64,000 bases of DNA. Source: Flavobacterium sp. 102 (GTDB lineage: Bacteria > Bacteroidota > Bacteroidia > Flavobacteriales > Flavobacteriaceae). The stretch is from assembly GCF_003634615.1 (NCBI RefSeq), contig NZ_RBKX01000001.1:3472001-3536000 (forward strand), read 5' to 3'. Positions 63,327 through 64,000 of this stretch are shown here, piece after piece. The translations under genes were made by a program, and so were the position numbers. How positions within the stretch are numbered: position 1 is the stretch's first letter; every line of letters starts with the position of its first letter. The notes beneath the pieces are model-generated. The model was given only the letters and a program-made list of their open reading frames with translations, had not been told where the DNA came from and did no database searches.

Positions 63327-64000
63327 AACACAGCTTCTTTTTCACTTGTTTTTGAATTTTGCCTTTGCCCTATTCATTACGCTTGCTTCCTATTACCATC
63401 TTCCGTTGTATTCATTTACTGATTACAGCTTTTACTTTTTCCACTTTTTGGCATTGCAATTTTCAATATTTGGTTTTTTATACTTTTTAAGCTTAAACAA
63501 ATACCTGTTCCGATTTTTGTTCCCTGTAATATTCATGCTTTTTTCGTGCATCGCTTATTGGGTTTATTTTCAAGACATTGCCATTTCGCATAGTATTATT
63601 CAGGTTTCATTGGAAACAAAGGCCGATATTATTTTGGACTTAATCAGTATTCCATTCATACTCTATCTTCTTTCTTCGATAACGATAATATTTTTTATAC
63701 TGAAGTATTATAACAAGCTAAAAGCAAACCAACTAAAATCACCTTTGACAATATTAGCGGTAATCGCCCTATTCAGTTATTCGTTTGTGGAAAATTATAG
63801 ATTTGGCACCTTCAACAGAAGATTACCTTATAATGTTATAACGTCTTCCAGAGAGTATTTTGGACAAAACAATCTTATTGTAAAACCAATCAACCAAACT
63901 ATAAAAGCCAATACTGACAGTTTAAACGTAATATTTATACTTGGTGAAAGTGTTAGAGCAGATCATCTTCAGCTGAATGGTTACCATAGAAAAACAACAC
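63304..64000 (+). CDS. Phosphoethanolamine transferase-like protein (cut at right edge)
   Basis: This open frame starts at 63304 inside the end of the acyltransferase gene and runs off the window, giving 232 residues. It has about five N-terminal transmembrane segments and then the start of a sulfatase-like domain with VIFILGESVRADHLQLNGY. The Glu of GES is a metal ligand in the EptA family, and the Thr pair of YHRKTT at the edge would include the nucleophile. The family moves phosphoethanolamine onto lipid A or other glycans in the envelope, which often lowers sensitivity to cationic peptides. The C-terminal domain is outside the window. Confidence 0.85.
   Translation, partial: MEVLKKYKTQLLFHLFLNFAFALFITLASYYHLPLYSFTDYSFYFFHFLALQFSIFGFLYFLSLNKYLFRFLFPVIFMLFSCIAYWVYFQDIAISHSIIQVSLETKADIILDLISIPFILYLLSSITIIFFILKYYNKLKANQLKSPLTILAVIALFSYSFVENYRFGTFNRRLPYNVITSSREYFGQNNLIVKPINQTIKANTDSLNVIFILGESVRADHLQLNGYHRKTT

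Overview
The window reads as chromosomal DNA of a Flavobacterium-like member of the Bacteroidota. The evidence is low GC, Bacteroidota-type promoters (TAnnTTTG boxes upstream of many genes), a PorX-type response regulator/PglZ protein, a protein with a type IX secretion C-terminal domain, a fused SecDF, and many SC-type lipoprotein signals. No database search was possible. Family names rest on recognised motifs and lengths.

Left end, 1 to about 6190: this looks like the right-hand part of an integrated mobile element. It has a 700-base non-coding stretch rich in inverted repeats, then a plus-strand run of small genes ending in PcfK-like and PcfJ-like genes (families tied to conjugative elements). 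A compact minus-strand cassette of five tightly packed genes follows (3036-5488), with a small gene facing away from it. The cassette encodes a conserved protein of unknown function, a DUF5675-like His/Cys protein, an exported protein with eleven [DE][IT]GG[RK] motifs, and two tiny hydrophobic proteins. The stretch ends at a displaced 3' fragment of a tRNA gene followed by a terminator, the usual scar of tRNA-targeted integration. The cassette is the best candidate here for an undescribed system.

6251-12374: a seven-gene, overlapping minus-strand photobiology operon: DUF2805, flavin reductase, photolyase/cryptochrome, DUF2071, a 45-residue DUF2256 protein, an iron-sulfur photolyase and cry-DASH. 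Three different photolyase/cryptochrome paralogs are co-transcribed from one promoter whose -7 box overlaps an inverted repeat.

12549-32607: mostly envelope and housekeeping genes. They include a His/Cys-repeat lipoprotein, a SIMPL protein, rhomboid protease, an LpxL-type acyltransferase, a class V aminotransferase, a DUF1800/DUF1501 pair, a TPR histidine kinase with its LuxR-type regulator, lipoproteins flanking a 21-bp tandem repeat, an intradiol-dioxygenase-like lipoprotein, a DUF2975/HTH pair, birA, rsfS and ftsH.

32722-44234: a LUD protein, cdsA, psd, an acyl-CoA-binding protein, an exported superoxide dismutase and an M13 peptidase. Then comes a minus-strand operon for a tripartite RND efflux pump (TolC, adaptor, pump) with a PII-like protein and a DUF2892 protein.

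44367-53904: a type IX-secreted kelch-like protein and a sulfur/thiol-handling set (Crp/Fnr regulator, metallo-beta-lactamase/rhodanese fusion, thioredoxin, HMA protein, small membrane proteins). Then come porX, tsaE, alanine dehydrogenase and a DUF4258-like protein.

53971-64000: secDF, malate dehydrogenase, a palindromic intergenic repeat, gyrB, asnB, a membrane acyltransferase, and a phosphoethanolamine-transferase-like gene that runs off the right edge.
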